Assembly (NCBI RefSeq): GCF_000938255.1 | Contig: NZ_JYMR01000051.1 | Coordinates: forward strand, 124,001 to 188,000 | Source: Bradyrhizobium sp. LTSP849 | Lineage (GTDB): Bacteria; Pseudomonadota; Alphaproteobacteria; Rhizobiales; Xanthobacteraceae | Reading direction: 5' to 3' | Length of the DNA: 64,000 bases | Shown: positions 53,801 through 63,690 of the stretch, one piece after another | Numbering within the stretch: the stretch's first letter is position 1 | How the letters are laid out: the number at the start of each line of letters is the position of its first letter | Program-made: the position numbers and the translations under genes | Notes under the pieces: model-generated | The model's database searches: none | The model's input: the letters and a program-made list of their open reading frames with translations, nothing else | What the model was told of the DNA's origin: nothing

Positions 53801-56800
53801 TCAGTTCAAACCGTCTCGAACGTTCCGCTGATCAAGGACTTTGCGGATCAGCCGCGCCAGCTCCGCGGGCCGGTAAGGCTTGCTCAGCAAGGTGATGTCA
53901 GGGTCGAGGCGGCCATCATGCGTCATGGCAGCATCCGGATATCCGGACATATAGAGCACCGCCACGCCGGGCCGCTGCCGCGTGACGGCGTCAGCAAGCT
54001 CGCGTCCGTTCATGCCGCCGGGCATGATGACGTCGGTGAACAGCAGATCAAACGTCACATGCTCGTTCAACAGAGCCAGCGCATCGGGACCATTGGCTGC
54101 GGTCATCGTGCGATAGCCGAGGTTCTTGAGTTGCGCCACCACATACCCACGCACCAGCTCATCGTCCTCGACGATCAAGATGGTCTCGCTGCCGCCTTGC
54201 GGCCCGGCTGTCGCGGCTACACTCGGGAGCGCGGCTCTTGCGACGCCGCGTGGCAGATATAGTGTGATCGTCGTTCCGCGCCCTTCCTCGCTGTCGATTT
54301 TGATGTGGCCGCCGGACTGCTTGACGAAACCATAAACCATGCTCAATCCGAGCCCTGTCCCCCTACCAAGTTCCTTGGTCGTGAAGAACGGCTCGAACAC
54401 CTTGTCGCGGATCGCTGCCGGAATGCCAGCGCCGGTGTCGCTCACAGTGACCATGATGTAATCCCCGAGCATCCCTTCTGGACTGGTATCGAAAACCGAC
54501 GGTTCAAAGCTCACATTGGCGCTGCTGAACACGATCTTGCCGCCGGCAGGCATCGCGTCGCGGGCATTGACGGCGAGATTTATCAGGGCAGTTGACAGCT
54601 GGCTTGGATCGATCAAGGCGTGCCAGCAATCGGTTTGCAGCGTCGAATTGATCGCGACCTGTTCGCCGAGCGTCGGTCGCAGCAGCCTCGCCGTATCATC
54701 GATGAGGTTGTTGATGTCGGTATCGCGCGGTTGCAAGGGCTGCTTACGAGCGAACGCCAGAAGCTGTCTGGTCAGATCGGCGCCGCGGCTCGCGGCCTCG
54801 TCGATCATGCGGCCGATGGAAGCAAGCTCAGGCTCGTCGGAAAGATGATCGATCAGGATTCCGATAGTCCCCGTGATCACGGTGAGGAGGTTATTGAAGT
54901 CGTGCGCCACTCCGCCGGTGAGCTGGCCGATCGCGTCCATCTTCTGCGATTGACGCAGCTGCTGCTCGAGGCGAAGACGATGAGTGATGTCGCGCCCGAT
55001 GACGATGATCAGCTCCTGCCCGCCGGTCGATACGTGGGCCGCCGACATCTCCGTGTCGACACCCTTGGTGCCGGCCAGGCGCAGCTGAATCAATCCGGTC
55101 GAACCGGGCGTGAGCAAACTGTCGAGCTGGTTTGCTCCCGCGGGGGCCACAACAGACCGGAACGAGCGCCCGATAATGTCTTCACGGGATCGTTCGAGCA
55201 TGGCCTCGGCCATGCGGTTCGCTTCGATCACCATGCCGCCTTGATCAAGCACCAGGATCGCGTCATGGGCCTGCTCCATAAGCAACCCATACTTCTCTTC
55301 CGCCTGCTTTCGCGCGGTCAGATCGAGCACGAAAGAGATGCTTTGATTGGGCGATCCCGCCACCGAGGCCGAGCCGATCAGCACGGGAATCCGGCTGCCG
55401 TCCTTTCTGAAGAACTCCTTCTCGCGGGGCGCAACCTCTCCCGTCAAGCGGAGTTGATCAATCCGTTCGACGTCGAGAGTTTCGTGTTTCGCCGGCGTCA
55501 TCTCCTTCCAGCTGACCGCTCCGGACACCAGCTCCTGCCTGGAGTAACCGGTCATGCTCAGGAAGGCGTCGTTGGCATAGCTGATGTTGCCGTCTGCATC
55601 CCAGAACAGGATTCCGATGATGTTGGAATCGACGAGGCGTCGGATGCGGGCCTCGCGTTCCTGGAGATCGCGGTAGAGTAGGGTGTTCTCGAGCGAAATC
55701 GCGGCCTGAGCTGCCAACATCTCCAGCACCGCGACCCGGTCCGGTGTGAAGGCGTGCGTGGCCAGGGTGTTCTCGAAATAGAGCAACCCGGTCAGCTTGG
55801 CCTGCTTCATCAGCGGCAGGCAGAGGATCGATCTGGGACGCCGACGATTTACATAGTCTGCATCGCACAGCGGATCGGGCCGCGACGTGTCATCGAGGAT
55901 GAGGGTCTTTTGCGTGCGAATGACATAGCGCAGCAGCGGCTCCGGACAATCGGGACCCGAAACGGGCGCCTGGCGCATCGCGACTGCGAACTCGTCGCCG
56001 TTAGACTGTCCCTCCGCTTCGATCCGGAAGTCATCGTGACGTGACAGGATCAACAGGCCGCGATCCGCGCCGGCGTTTTGCAGCGCGATTTTCATCAATG
56101 TCTCGATGAGCCGCGGCAGCTCAATTTCGCTGGATACGGCCTGCGACGCCTTGACCACCGAGGTGACGTCCAGTTGCGGAACCGACTCGCTTGCCTTCCC
56201 GGCAGCGCCACCGTCTTCCGCCACATGCAGCCGCGGGTAAAGACGCTCGAGCTGCTTCACTTTGGCATCGGCGCCCCAACGGCGATAGCCATAGCGAGCG
56301 TCGCGCAGATAAGCTTGGGCGATCTTCTCGAAACCGCGCGCTGCATAGAAACGCCCGGCCAATTCGTTGGCGATCGCCTCGTTATGGACAAAGCCGCTCG
56401 CGCGCGCCGCGCCGATCGCTCGATCGTAGCAATGCATCGCATCGAGCTCGCGGCCTTCGATGCGCGCGATCTCCGCCTCGACGAGCGCGGCGCGGTCCGC
56501 AAAATCCTCCGGGTTGATGTCGGCCCATTGCTGAAGTTGACGATGGTGGACGGCTATGGTCTCAAGACGCAGGGTGCGCTCCGCGGCGGTAGCCGCATCG
56601 TCGAGAGCGGCGTGCGCCAGCGCAGCGTAAAAGTGCAACTCCGCCCGATCGAACAGCGCCTTCGATGTCCACAGCAGCTCTTCGGCCTTCGACGTCACGG
56701 CAATGGCGGTCGGATCGTCAGCAAGGACGCGCGCCTGAAGCTTGCGGATCCAATACCAGTAAGCAGCGTGCACCAGCTGCGGATCCGCCTCCAGACGGCG

Positions 56801-59800
56801 CTCGAACTGCTCCTCGCTGAAATCGGCATCGTCGAAGCTGCCAAACTTGGGCGTCAGGCCGCGCAGCGTGCGGATCAGCTGCAACTGCCCGGTGATCCTG
56901 TCGACCGCGAGGTCAACCCGTGCCCGGCGCGCGAAGTCGATACCGGCTTCGGCCTCCCGCTGCACCTCCACAAGCGGATCGCCGCAGGCGAGAAGATGCG
57001 TCAGGAGGTGATGACGGGTAAAGCTCGCATAGTTGAAGTCGCCGTCCTGCTGCGCCGCGTCGAAGGCCCGCCGCAACAGCGGCCGCCCCGTCCGGACATG
57101 CCGCGTCCAGCTACCGAAGCCCAGATAGACGCGCGCCTTGAAGCGGCCCAATCCGTGCCTTTCTACCAAGTCAAGGCCGAGCTGGGCGAAGCGATAGCCC
57201 GCCTCGTAGTCGCCAAAGTCAGGCCCAAGCACGGTGCCGAGTACGATATAAGCAAGGCACGATGCGTCGGAGTTGCCGAATTCCAGGCTCAGATTTGTCA
57301 TGCGCGCGATGATGAGGCGGCGCAGGTTCTCGTCGATGAACCAGGCGGGCGACACCAACACGGTGAGGACGTCCATGGTGCCGCGTGCGACCGGATCGGT
57401 CATCCGGGGCAGCTCCAGCAGCGCCTCGACCGGGCGCTCACCGATATGCCGCCACATCCGCTGGTATTCCTGCTCGACCTCCTCCGACGTCGGCTGCGCC
57501 GGCCACACGATGCCGACGCGGCGTAGATAGGCGAGGCCAATTTCGACGTCGCGGTCTTTTGGCTCCATTTGCAGTCGCGTGACGGCGGCGAGGTCGGGAA
57601 GAGTGGCTGCACGGCCCGCCAACTCGGCGAGGCGCGCTTTCGCAGCCTCGTGCTCGCCGGTCAGGAATTCGCACTCCGCACGTTGCATCGCCAGCGCGAA
57701 GCTGAGCGCATATTGCCGCTCCCAGCGGTCATCCGTCAGCATCGCCTCGCCGGAGCTGAAGTGGGCGAGCGCCATGGCAAAGGCCGTCGCCACCTTGGCG
57801 CGCCGGCCGGCCAACAGGTTCAGCTCGGCCAGTCTATCCCGCTCCTCCGTTGCGCTGATCAACGCCGCGCCGCGATTGAGCTGGCTCACGATTTCAAAGA
57901 CGTTTGCCTCGATTGCTTCTTCTGCCGTGCGCGCCGCGAGCAATCGGCCGATCCGCAGATGGGTCGCGGGTCGGTCGTCTTCGGGGATCATCACGTAAGC
58001 CGCTTCCTGGAAGCGATCGTGGACAAATCGATATGCGCCCGCCTGGGGCTCGACCAATTCCTGGCGGACGGCCCGCCACAGGGCTGCATGCACCTGCTCC
58101 TCTGAAATTCCAAGCACGATCGAAAGCATCGCGGTCTCCGCGATGTTTCCGAGGCAGGCCATCTGCTGTAGGGCGGCCTGCGTCGCAGCCGGCAGTCGGG
58201 TGATCTTCCCGAGCATGAGGTCCACGACGTTATCGGTGTATCGCTTGGCGTGAATGCGATCGAGGTCCCAGGACCAGCATGCTGCGTCGTGGTCGAAGGC
58301 CAGCAGTCCCTCATCGGCAAGCGAGAACATGAACTGAATGGCAAAGAACGGATTGCCGCCGGTCTTGTCGAGCACCATCTGCGTGAACGGCGCCGCCTGC
58401 TCCGGCTCGCAGCGAAGCGCATCCGCAAGCAACTGCCCGAGATGCTTCCGGCCGAGCGGCGCAAGCGTGATCTCCGTGACCGTTCCGCCCGCGGCCTTGA
58501 TGACGTCGAGCATGCGCATCAGGGGATGAGCGGCATCGACCTCGTTGTCGCGGTAGGCGCCGATCAGCATCAGGTGGTTCAGATCCGACCGCGTCAACAG
58601 ATCCTCGAGCAGGTCGAGCGTTGCTGCGTCGAGCCATTGGAGATCGTCGAGAAACAGCACAAGCGGATGTTCGGGGCGGGCGAAGACGCCCATGAACCGC
58701 TTCAACACTCCCTGAAAGCGGGTTTGCGCCTGCTGCGGCGGAAGCTGCGGAACCGGCTGTTGTTCGCCGATGATGAGCCTGAGTTCGGGGATCAGGTCGA
58801 CGATCAGCTGTCCATTTGGGCCCAGCGCCTCCAGAAAGTCGCGGTGCCACGCGCTCAGCTCCGTATCACTTTTGCCGAGAAGCGGCCGAACCAGGCTCTG
58901 GAATGCCTGTGCGAGCGTCGAGTACGGGACATCGCGTTTGTGGAGATCGAATTTGCCCGATGCGAAGAGCCCGCGCGACGGTACCTGAACCTTGTGCAGT
59001 TCATTGACGACCGAGGATTTGCCGATACCGGAATATCCCGAAACCAACACCAATTCCGGCACGCCGCTCCTGACGATGCGGCTGAAGGAGGCGAGCAAAC
59101 TCTCGACCTCGCGCGCCCTCCCGTACAGCTTCTCGGGGATCAGCAGCCGATCCGGCGTGTCGTGCTGGCCAAGCGGGAATTCGTCGATGCGGTGCTGAGC
59201 CTCCCATTCGGCAAGACATCGCCGCAGGTCCCTCTCGGCGCCGGCCGCAGTCTGGTAACGCTCCTCGGCCATCTTGGCGAGCAGCTTCATGATGATCCGG
59301 GACACCGCAGGTGGCACATTCTCCAAGCGGTCGCTTGGCGGTGCTGGCTTTCTGGCGATATGGCAGTGCACCCACTCCATCGGATCGGTCGCGGTGAAGG
59401 GAAGCGCGCGGGTGAGCATTTGGTAGAGCGTGACACCGAACGAATACAGGTCGCTGCGGGAATCGATTGAGCGGTTCATGCGCCCGGTCTGCTCGGGCGC
59501 CATATAGGCGAGTGTGCCGGCGATCGATTCGAGGGGCGCCAGGGACTGTCGTTCTCGCGGCCGGCGCGACGCAAAGCCGAAGCCGGTAAGCCGCACGCTT
59601 GTTTCGGTGCGATTCACCAGGATGTTGGCCGGTTTGACGTCCTTGTGCACCAGACCGCACTGATGGACTTTGCCCAACGCTCCTGCGATTTGGATGGCGA
59701 GGCGCAGGAAGTCTCCCATCTCCATGGGTGCGTCCATTAGCCACGTGAGTGGCTCGCCGCCGAAGTCTTCGAGCACGAGAATGGTTCGGGCGCGATCGTG

Positions 59801-60106
59801 CAGAAGCTCCAGCGGCTTCGCTGCCCAGGCGCCGTCCAGTTCGTCCTTCAATCCGAACTCGTGCGCAAGACGATCAAGGCTCTGTGGACTTGGATGCTCC
59901 GCTGCCGGGAGCACGGCCAGTACGATATTTCGCTCGCCGTCGCTGTTTTCACGGCAGGCGCGGCACAACAGAATTCCTTCGTCGTCACACAGGACCTGCT
60001 GACCGTGGACCCAGCCTGCGCCCAAAAACGATGAAAGGTTCATGTCGGTAAACCATGCGCGGCCGAACTCCGATCCCGAGCCGAACGGCTCGCCCGGTTG
60101 CTCCAC
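53801..60106 (-). CDS. Giant kinase-like/AAA/GAF/PAS/histidine kinase/receiver protein
   Basis: 2101 residues from GTG 60106 (AGGGGG upstream; Met22 also possible). Domains: protein-kinase-like (about 30-300), AAA_16 ATPase with Walker A SGYSGIGKSS (about 330-600), long helical repeats (about 650-1250), GAF (about 1320-1470), two PAS (about 1490-1720), HisKA with His1735 (GGVAHDFNNLLTVI), HATPase (GTGLGLSMVYGFVKQSGG) and a receiver (LLFTDVIMPGGMNG). The kinase part has HKDVKPANIL and a MAPEQTGR activation loop, but the usual VAIK lysine is not evident (VLAVLPA) and DFG reads GFG. It may be a pseudokinase. Family role: sensing plus phosphorelay; target unknown. Confidence 0.9.
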   Translation of the reverse strand: MEQPGEPFGSGSEFGRAWFTDMNLSSFLGAGWVHGQQVLCDDEGILLCRACRENSDGERNIVLAVLPAAEHPSPQSLDRLAHEFGLKDELDGAWAAKPLELLHDRARTILVLEDFGGEPLTWLMDAPMEMGDFLRLAIQIAGALGKVHQCGLVHKDVKPANILVNRTETSVRLTGFGFASRRPRERQSLAPLESIAGTLAYMAPEQTGRMNRSIDSRSDLYSFGVTLYQMLTRALPFTATDPMEWVHCHIARKPAPPSDRLENVPPAVSRIIMKLLAKMAEERYQTAAGAERDLRRCLAEWEAQHRIDEFPLGQHDTPDRLLIPEKLYGRAREVESLLASFSRIVRSGVPELVLVSGYSGIGKSSVVNELHKVQVPSRGLFASGKFDLHKRDVPYSTLAQAFQSLVRPLLGKSDTELSAWHRDFLEALGPNGQLIVDLIPELRLIIGEQQPVPQLPPQQAQTRFQGVLKRFMGVFARPEHPLVLFLDDLQWLDAATLDLLEDLLTRSDLNHLMLIGAYRDNEVDAAHPLMRMLDVIKAAGGTVTEITLAPLGRKHLGQLLADALRCEPEQAAPFTQMVLDKTGGNPFFAIQFMFSLADEGLLAFDHDAACWSWDLDRIHAKRYTDNVVDLMLGKITRLPAATQAALQQMACLGNIAETAMLSIVLGISEEQVHAALWRAVRQELVEPQAGAYRFVHDRFQEAAYVMIPEDDRPATHLRIGRLLAARTAEEAIEANVFEIVSQLNRGAALISATEERDRLAELNLLAGRRAKVATAFAMALAHFSSGEAMLTDDRWERQYALSFALAMQRAECEFLTGEHEAAKARLAELAGRAATLPDLAAVTRLQMEPKDRDVEIGLAYLRRVGIVWPAQPTSEEVEQEYQRMWRHIGERPVEALLELPRMTDPVARGTMDVLTVLVSPAWFIDENLRRLIIARMTNLSLEFGNSDASCLAYIVLGTVLGPDFGDYEAGYRFAQLGLDLVERHGLGRFKARVYLGFGSWTRHVRTGRPLLRRAFDAAQQDGDFNYASFTRHHLLTHLLACGDPLVEVQREAEAGIDFARRARVDLAVDRITGQLQLIRTLRGLTPKFGSFDDADFSEEQFERRLEADPQLVHAAYWYWIRKLQARVLADDPTAIAVTSKAEELLWTSKALFDRAELHFYAALAHAALDDAATAAERTLRLETIAVHHRQLQQWADINPEDFADRAALVEAEIARIEGRELDAMHCYDRAIGAARASGFVHNEAIANELAGRFYAARGFEKIAQAYLRDARYGYRRWGADAKVKQLERLYPRLHVAEDGGAAGKASESVPQLDVTSVVKASQAVSSEIELPRLIETLMKIALQNAGADRGLLILSRHDDFRIEAEGQSNGDEFAVAMRQAPVSGPDCPEPLLRYVIRTQKTLILDDTSRPDPLCDADYVNRRRPRSILCLPLMKQAKLTGLLYFENTLATHAFTPDRVAVLEMLAAQAAISLENTLLYRDLQEREARIRRLVDSNIIGILFWDADGNISYANDAFLSMTGYSRQELVSGAVSWKEMTPAKHETLDVERIDQLRLTGEVAPREKEFFRKDGSRIPVLIGSASVAGSPNQSISFVLDLTARKQAEEKYGLLMEQAHDAILVLDQGGMVIEANRMAEAMLERSREDIIGRSFRSVVAPAGANQLDSLLTPGSTGLIQLRLAGTKGVDTEMSAAHVSTGGQELIIVIGRDITHRLRLEQQLRQSQKMDAIGQLTGGVAHDFNNLLTVITGTIGILIDHLSDEPELASIGRMIDEAASRGADLTRQLLAFARKQPLQPRDTDINNLIDDTARLLRPTLGEQVAINSTLQTDCWHALIDPSQLSTALINLAVNARDAMPAGGKIVFSSANVSFEPSVFDTSPEGMLGDYIMVTVSDTGAGIPAAIRDKVFEPFFTTKELGRGTGLGLSMVYGFVKQSGGHIKIDSEEGRGTTITLYLPRGVARAALPSVAATAGPQGGSETILIVEDDELVRGYVVAQLKNLGYRTMTAANGPDALALLNEHVTFDLLFTDVIMPGGMNGRELADAVTRQRPGVAVLYMSGYPDAAMTHDGRLDPDITLLSKPYRPAELARLIRKVLDQRNVRDGLN

Positions 60107-60466
60107 ACTAGCCCCCTGAAGTCGCCGCGCTGCAGCAATGCGACGTCAGCAAATCTCTCTATTCGCTCGCGCCGGTCATAAGAGGCAGGGCGAACGCGTG
60201 ACGAGCGGCACAACTGGCCGGCCCTCACGCCCGTACCCCGGCATTCGATTCAATCAGCTTATGGAAAACGCATTTAAAACGTATCACTTGTCTCAATTTC
60301 GTCAACTTGCCCCGTCGCAAGAGCGGATTGCCAATTCTACATGCAAAAGTCTGCTTCCGGAAATTCAGCAACCTAGAGGGGTGTATTGGTTGGAGCTGAA
60401 TTCGGTATCACTCTCATGCTACGATTTTCTCCCTGGAACGAGCGCAGGCAGCGGAAGTGACCCGAC
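60107..60466. other. Gene-free divergent region, AT-rich
   Basis: 360 bases between the giant kinase and the GMC oxidoreductase, which are divergent. The middle (about 60255-60430) is AT-rich compared with the flanks and should contain both promoters. I find no clear palindrome or repeat. Confidence 0.5.
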
Positions 60467-62035
60467 GTGATTGAACAGGAATACGACACGATCATCGTCG
60501 GCGGAGGCTCAGCTGGAGCGACGCTGGCCGCGCGCCTTAGCGAAGACCCGACGCATCGCGTGCTGCTGCTCGAGGCCGGGCAAGATCTGCGCACCGCGAC
60601 CACGCCGGAACACATCCGCATTCCGAACCCGATGCACGCCATCGGCGATGACGACTTCCGCTGGCCGAGGCTCCTGGCGCGACGCACCGAGCGGCAGCCG
60701 CCGCTGCTGCTCTGGCGCGGCCGTGCCATGGGCGGCAGCTCCACAATCAACGGCCAGATCGCGATCCGCGCCGTGCCCGACGATCTCGACCGCTGGGCGG
60801 CCGCGGGCTGCACGGGCTGGTCGTGGGACGAGATCCTGCCCTATTTCTGCAAGCTCGAGACCGACAAGAATTTCCCCGACGCGTCCTATCACGGCGATCG
60901 TGGTCCGATCCCGGTGTATCGAGCTCCGATCCCCGATTGGGGCAATGTCGACCGGGCGTTGCGTTCGTCCGCGCTTGCCCTCGGCTATGGCTGGTGTGAG
61001 GACCACAACGCGCCGACCGGCACCGGCGTCTCGCCCTATGCCATCAATAGCGACGCCGGACTGCGGATCTCCACCAATGACGGCTATCTGGAGCCGGCGC
61101 GCGGCCGCGCCAACCTCGACATCGTCGGTCATGCCCTGGTCGACACCATCACCTTCGAAGGCAACCGGCTGCACGCCAGCGGCGTCCGGGTCCGCGTGAA
61201 CGGCCAATCCTATACGCCCCGCGCGGCGCGTGAGGTGATCCTCTGCGCTGGCGCCATCCATTCGCCGGCCATCCTGCAACGCTCCGGCATCGGGCCTGTC
61301 GCCCTGTTGGAGACGCTCGGCATCCCGATCCGCGCGGACTTACCGGTGGGTGAGAACTTGCTCGACCATCCGATCGTGAACGCACTGCTGCATTTGCGCG
61401 AAGGCAGCCAAGTGAGCACGCTGATGCACCGGCACACCAATTGCTGCCTGCGCTACTCGTCTGGCCTCGCAGGCGCCGGCGACAACGACATGATCATGAT
61501 CGCCGGCAATCTCGCACGCTCCCGGCAATCGATGGCTGATGTGGCGCTGGGACGCATCGCCGTCTCCGTCTATCAGGCCTTCAGCCAGGGCTATGTCCGT
61601 ATCACCACGACCGACCCCGACGTCGATCCGGAGGTCGAGGAGCGCATGCTGTCTGACCCCCGCGATCTGGTGCGCCTGCGCGACGGCGTTCGCCGCCTGC
61701 GCGATATCTGCCTGCAACCTGGTGTGACCGATATTGCTCACCGCGTTGATTATGGCGCCAGCGGTCGCCCGATGGACGAGCCGCTTAGCGACACAGAGCT
61801 GGATGACTGGCTGTTCGCCGAGTGCAGCGACGCGCAGCATGCGAGCGGCACATGCCGCATGGGCGCACCGGACGATGCGCGCTCGGTCGTCGATCACGAA
61901 TGCCGAGTGATCGGATGCACGGGGTTGCGTGTGATCGACGCCTCGATCATGCCGGAGGTCCCGCGCGCCAACACCCATTTGACCACGGTCGCCATTGCTG
62001 AGTGCATGGCGGATCGGTTGAAAGGGGCGAGGTAA
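60467..62035 (+). CDS. GMC-family flavin oxidoreductase
   Basis: 522 residues from GTG 60467 (GGAAGTG upstream). FAD-binding GGGSAGATLAARLSED at the start, GMC signature 1 GRAMGGSSTINGQIAIR and signature 2 GAIHSPAILQRSGIGP. C-terminal catalytic segment GTCRMG then PRANTHLTTVAIAE has the expected His. Probably oxidises an alcohol or similar; substrate unknown. No flanking operon gene. Confidence 0.9.
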   Translation: MIEQEYDTIIVGGGSAGATLAARLSEDPTHRVLLLEAGQDLRTATTPEHIRIPNPMHAIGDDDFRWPRLLARRTERQPPLLLWRGRAMGGSSTINGQIAIRAVPDDLDRWAAAGCTGWSWDEILPYFCKLETDKNFPDASYHGDRGPIPVYRAPIPDWGNVDRALRSSALALGYGWCEDHNAPTGTGVSPYAINSDAGLRISTNDGYLEPARGRANLDIVGHALVDTITFEGNRLHASGVRVRVNGQSYTPRAAREVILCAGAIHSPAILQRSGIGPVALLETLGIPIRADLPVGENLLDHPIVNALLHLREGSQVSTLMHRHTNCCLRYSSGLAGAGDNDMIMIAGNLARSRQSMADVALGRIAVSVYQAFSQGYVRITTTDPDVDPEVEERMLSDPRDLVRLRDGVRRLRDICLQPGVTDIAHRVDYGASGRPMDEPLSDTELDDWLFAECSDAQHASGTCRMGAPDDARSVVDHECRVIGCTGLRVIDASIMPEVPRANTHLTTVAIAECMADRLKGAR

Positions 62036-62128
62036 GAGGCAGTGCCGCCGGCCACCGAGTGATTGCTTGAAGATGAAATTCCGAGTCTGGATCGGACTTC
62101 GCCGCAACGCGCCTCTCAGCGTCGATTC

Positions 62129-63454
62129 CTAGAAATCCGAGACCTTTCCGACGCTGAGTCCAGCAAAGCGATCTGGCCGGTAGGGCCTTGGATCCACGAT
62201 TGGCGCCGCGCCGGTCGCAATGTCGGCGATCAGATGGCCCGCCCCAGGACCGATGCCAAAGCCGTGGCCGCTGAAGCCCGCAGCCAATATCAAACCAGGC
62301 AAACGCGATACCTCGCCAATGACTGGCACGCCATCAGGCGTCGAATCGATGTAGCCCGCCCATGCAGCAGTGATCTTCGTGTCCCTCAGTGCGGGTAGCA
62401 GCTCGAGGGCGCGTCGATGAGTGAGTTCGATTGTGCTTCGATCAGGCGCCGGATCGAGAATACGAACGCGCTCCATCGGTGTCGGACCATTGATGTGCCA
62501 ACGGCGTAGCGTTTCATGTCCCGACCGCGCGCCTTCGAGACCACCGGGGAGCAGACTGCGCCGGCGTCGCAAGAACATCGGCAGGAATTGCGGAGCAAAG
62601 CGGAGCTGCTGGGCAGTCGGATCGATGCGGCCCCGGCCGCTGATGGCGAGTGTATAACCGCCATCGCCGCGTTTCGTAACCGAAATGGCCGCGGTGTGGA
62701 GCGCGTCGGGCAGGCCCTTCGTACCGCCGGAGACGGACAGAATGGACGAGCGGATCGAGGCGAGCGGAAGCCGGATACCGGCCTGCTGGCAGAACGACGA
62801 GGACCACGCGCCGCCCGCCAATATGGCGACACGCGTGCGAATTGTGCCGCGCTCTGTCACGACCGCGCTCACGCGGCCGCCCTCGGTCTCTAGCCCGCGC
62901 GCCGCGCACATCTGGTGCACGGTGCTTCCATGCCTGAGGATGGTCCGCGCCACCGCCGGCGCAGCATTGGCGGGATCGGCGATGCCGTCGGTTGGCGAGA
63001 AGACCCCGCCCTTCCAGGCGCGCCCCGTCGCGGCGCCGCGCTGCGTTGCCGCGGTCGCATCGAGCATGTGCGTGGTGACGCCGACCGTTCGCGCGAACTC
63101 GCGCCAGCGTGCCCAGCCAGCGAGCTCGGCCTCGTCGTTGCTGAGATACAGAAGGCCGCAGCGGGAGAAACCCGTGCTCTCGCCGCTCTCAGCGCCAAAG
63201 CTCTCCCACAAGTCCAGGCTCTTGGTCGCTATCGGCAACTCTCGAGCATCGCGGTTTTGCTGGCGGCACCAGCCCCAGTTTCGGCTGGACTGCTCGGCTC
63301 CGATCCGTCCCTTCTCCACGAGAGCGACGCTGAGGCCTCGCAGGGTGAGATAGTAGGCCGCGAACACCCCGATGATGCCGCCCCCGATGACCACCACATC
63401 GGCGCTGGAGGGAAGATCCGGCGAGGTCTCGATATGGCTGAGTGGCGCGGGCAT
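62129..63454 (-). CDS. FAD-dependent amine/amino-acid oxidoreductase (DAO family)
   Basis: 441 residues from ATG 63454. N-terminal Rossmann VVVIGGGIIGVFAAYYLTLRG with RNWGWCRQQNRD close behind, and the C-terminal FSGHGFGIGPGAGHLIADI. DAO-family enzymes oxidise D-amino acids, glycine or opine-type substrates. Divergent from the Lrp/AsnC gene across a 236-base gap, the usual layout of an Lrp-type regulator and its target. Confidence 0.85.
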   Translation of the reverse strand: MPAPLSHIETSPDLPSSADVVVIGGGIIGVFAAYYLTLRGLSVALVEKGRIGAEQSSRNWGWCRQQNRDARELPIATKSLDLWESFGAESGESTGFSRCGLLYLSNDEAELAGWARWREFARTVGVTTHMLDATAATQRGAATGRAWKGGVFSPTDGIADPANAAPAVARTILRHGSTVHQMCAARGLETEGGRVSAVVTERGTIRTRVAILAGGAWSSSFCQQAGIRLPLASIRSSILSVSGGTKGLPDALHTAAISVTKRGDGGYTLAISGRGRIDPTAQQLRFAPQFLPMFLRRRRSLLPGGLEGARSGHETLRRWHINGPTPMERVRILDPAPDRSTIELTHRRALELLPALRDTKITAAWAGYIDSTPDGVPVIGEVSRLPGLILAAGFSGHGFGIGPGAGHLIADIATGAAPIVDPRPYRPDRFAGLSVGKVSDF

Positions 63455-63530
63455 CCTGGCTTCCTGGATTTCGGTCGTCGCAGCATAAGTCGTGCATCGC
63501 CGCGGGCGGCGCTGGATTCGATGGTAGCCC

Positions 63531-63543
63531 AGCATTTTATGCT
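63531..63543. promoter_or_regulatory. Small palindrome in the oxidoreductase/Lrp divergent region
   Basis: AGCAT-TTT-ATGCT, followed by GTATGCT at 63544-63550, gives phased half-sites 77 bases upstream of the oxidoreductase start. AT-rich dyads of this kind are typical Lrp/AsnC binding sites; assignment is tentative. Confidence 0.4.
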
Positions 63544-63690
63544 GTATGCTCGCTGTGCCACAAAACAGCGTCCTGGCTGGAAGATACGATGTCAGCGATA
63601 AGACGATGGATGCGGGGTGAGTGAGCTTTCGGCTCGTTGTGCCAAATTTTCTGCTGTGCCTCTTGGCGCGTGCTCAACGGAGAGACACCA

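Noticed and set aside
53801..60106. Calling the giant protein an active Ser/Thr kinase
   Set aside because: Although HKDVKPAN and the activation-loop text are present, the VAIK lysine is not evident and DFG reads GFG, so kinase activity is not supported by the sequence.
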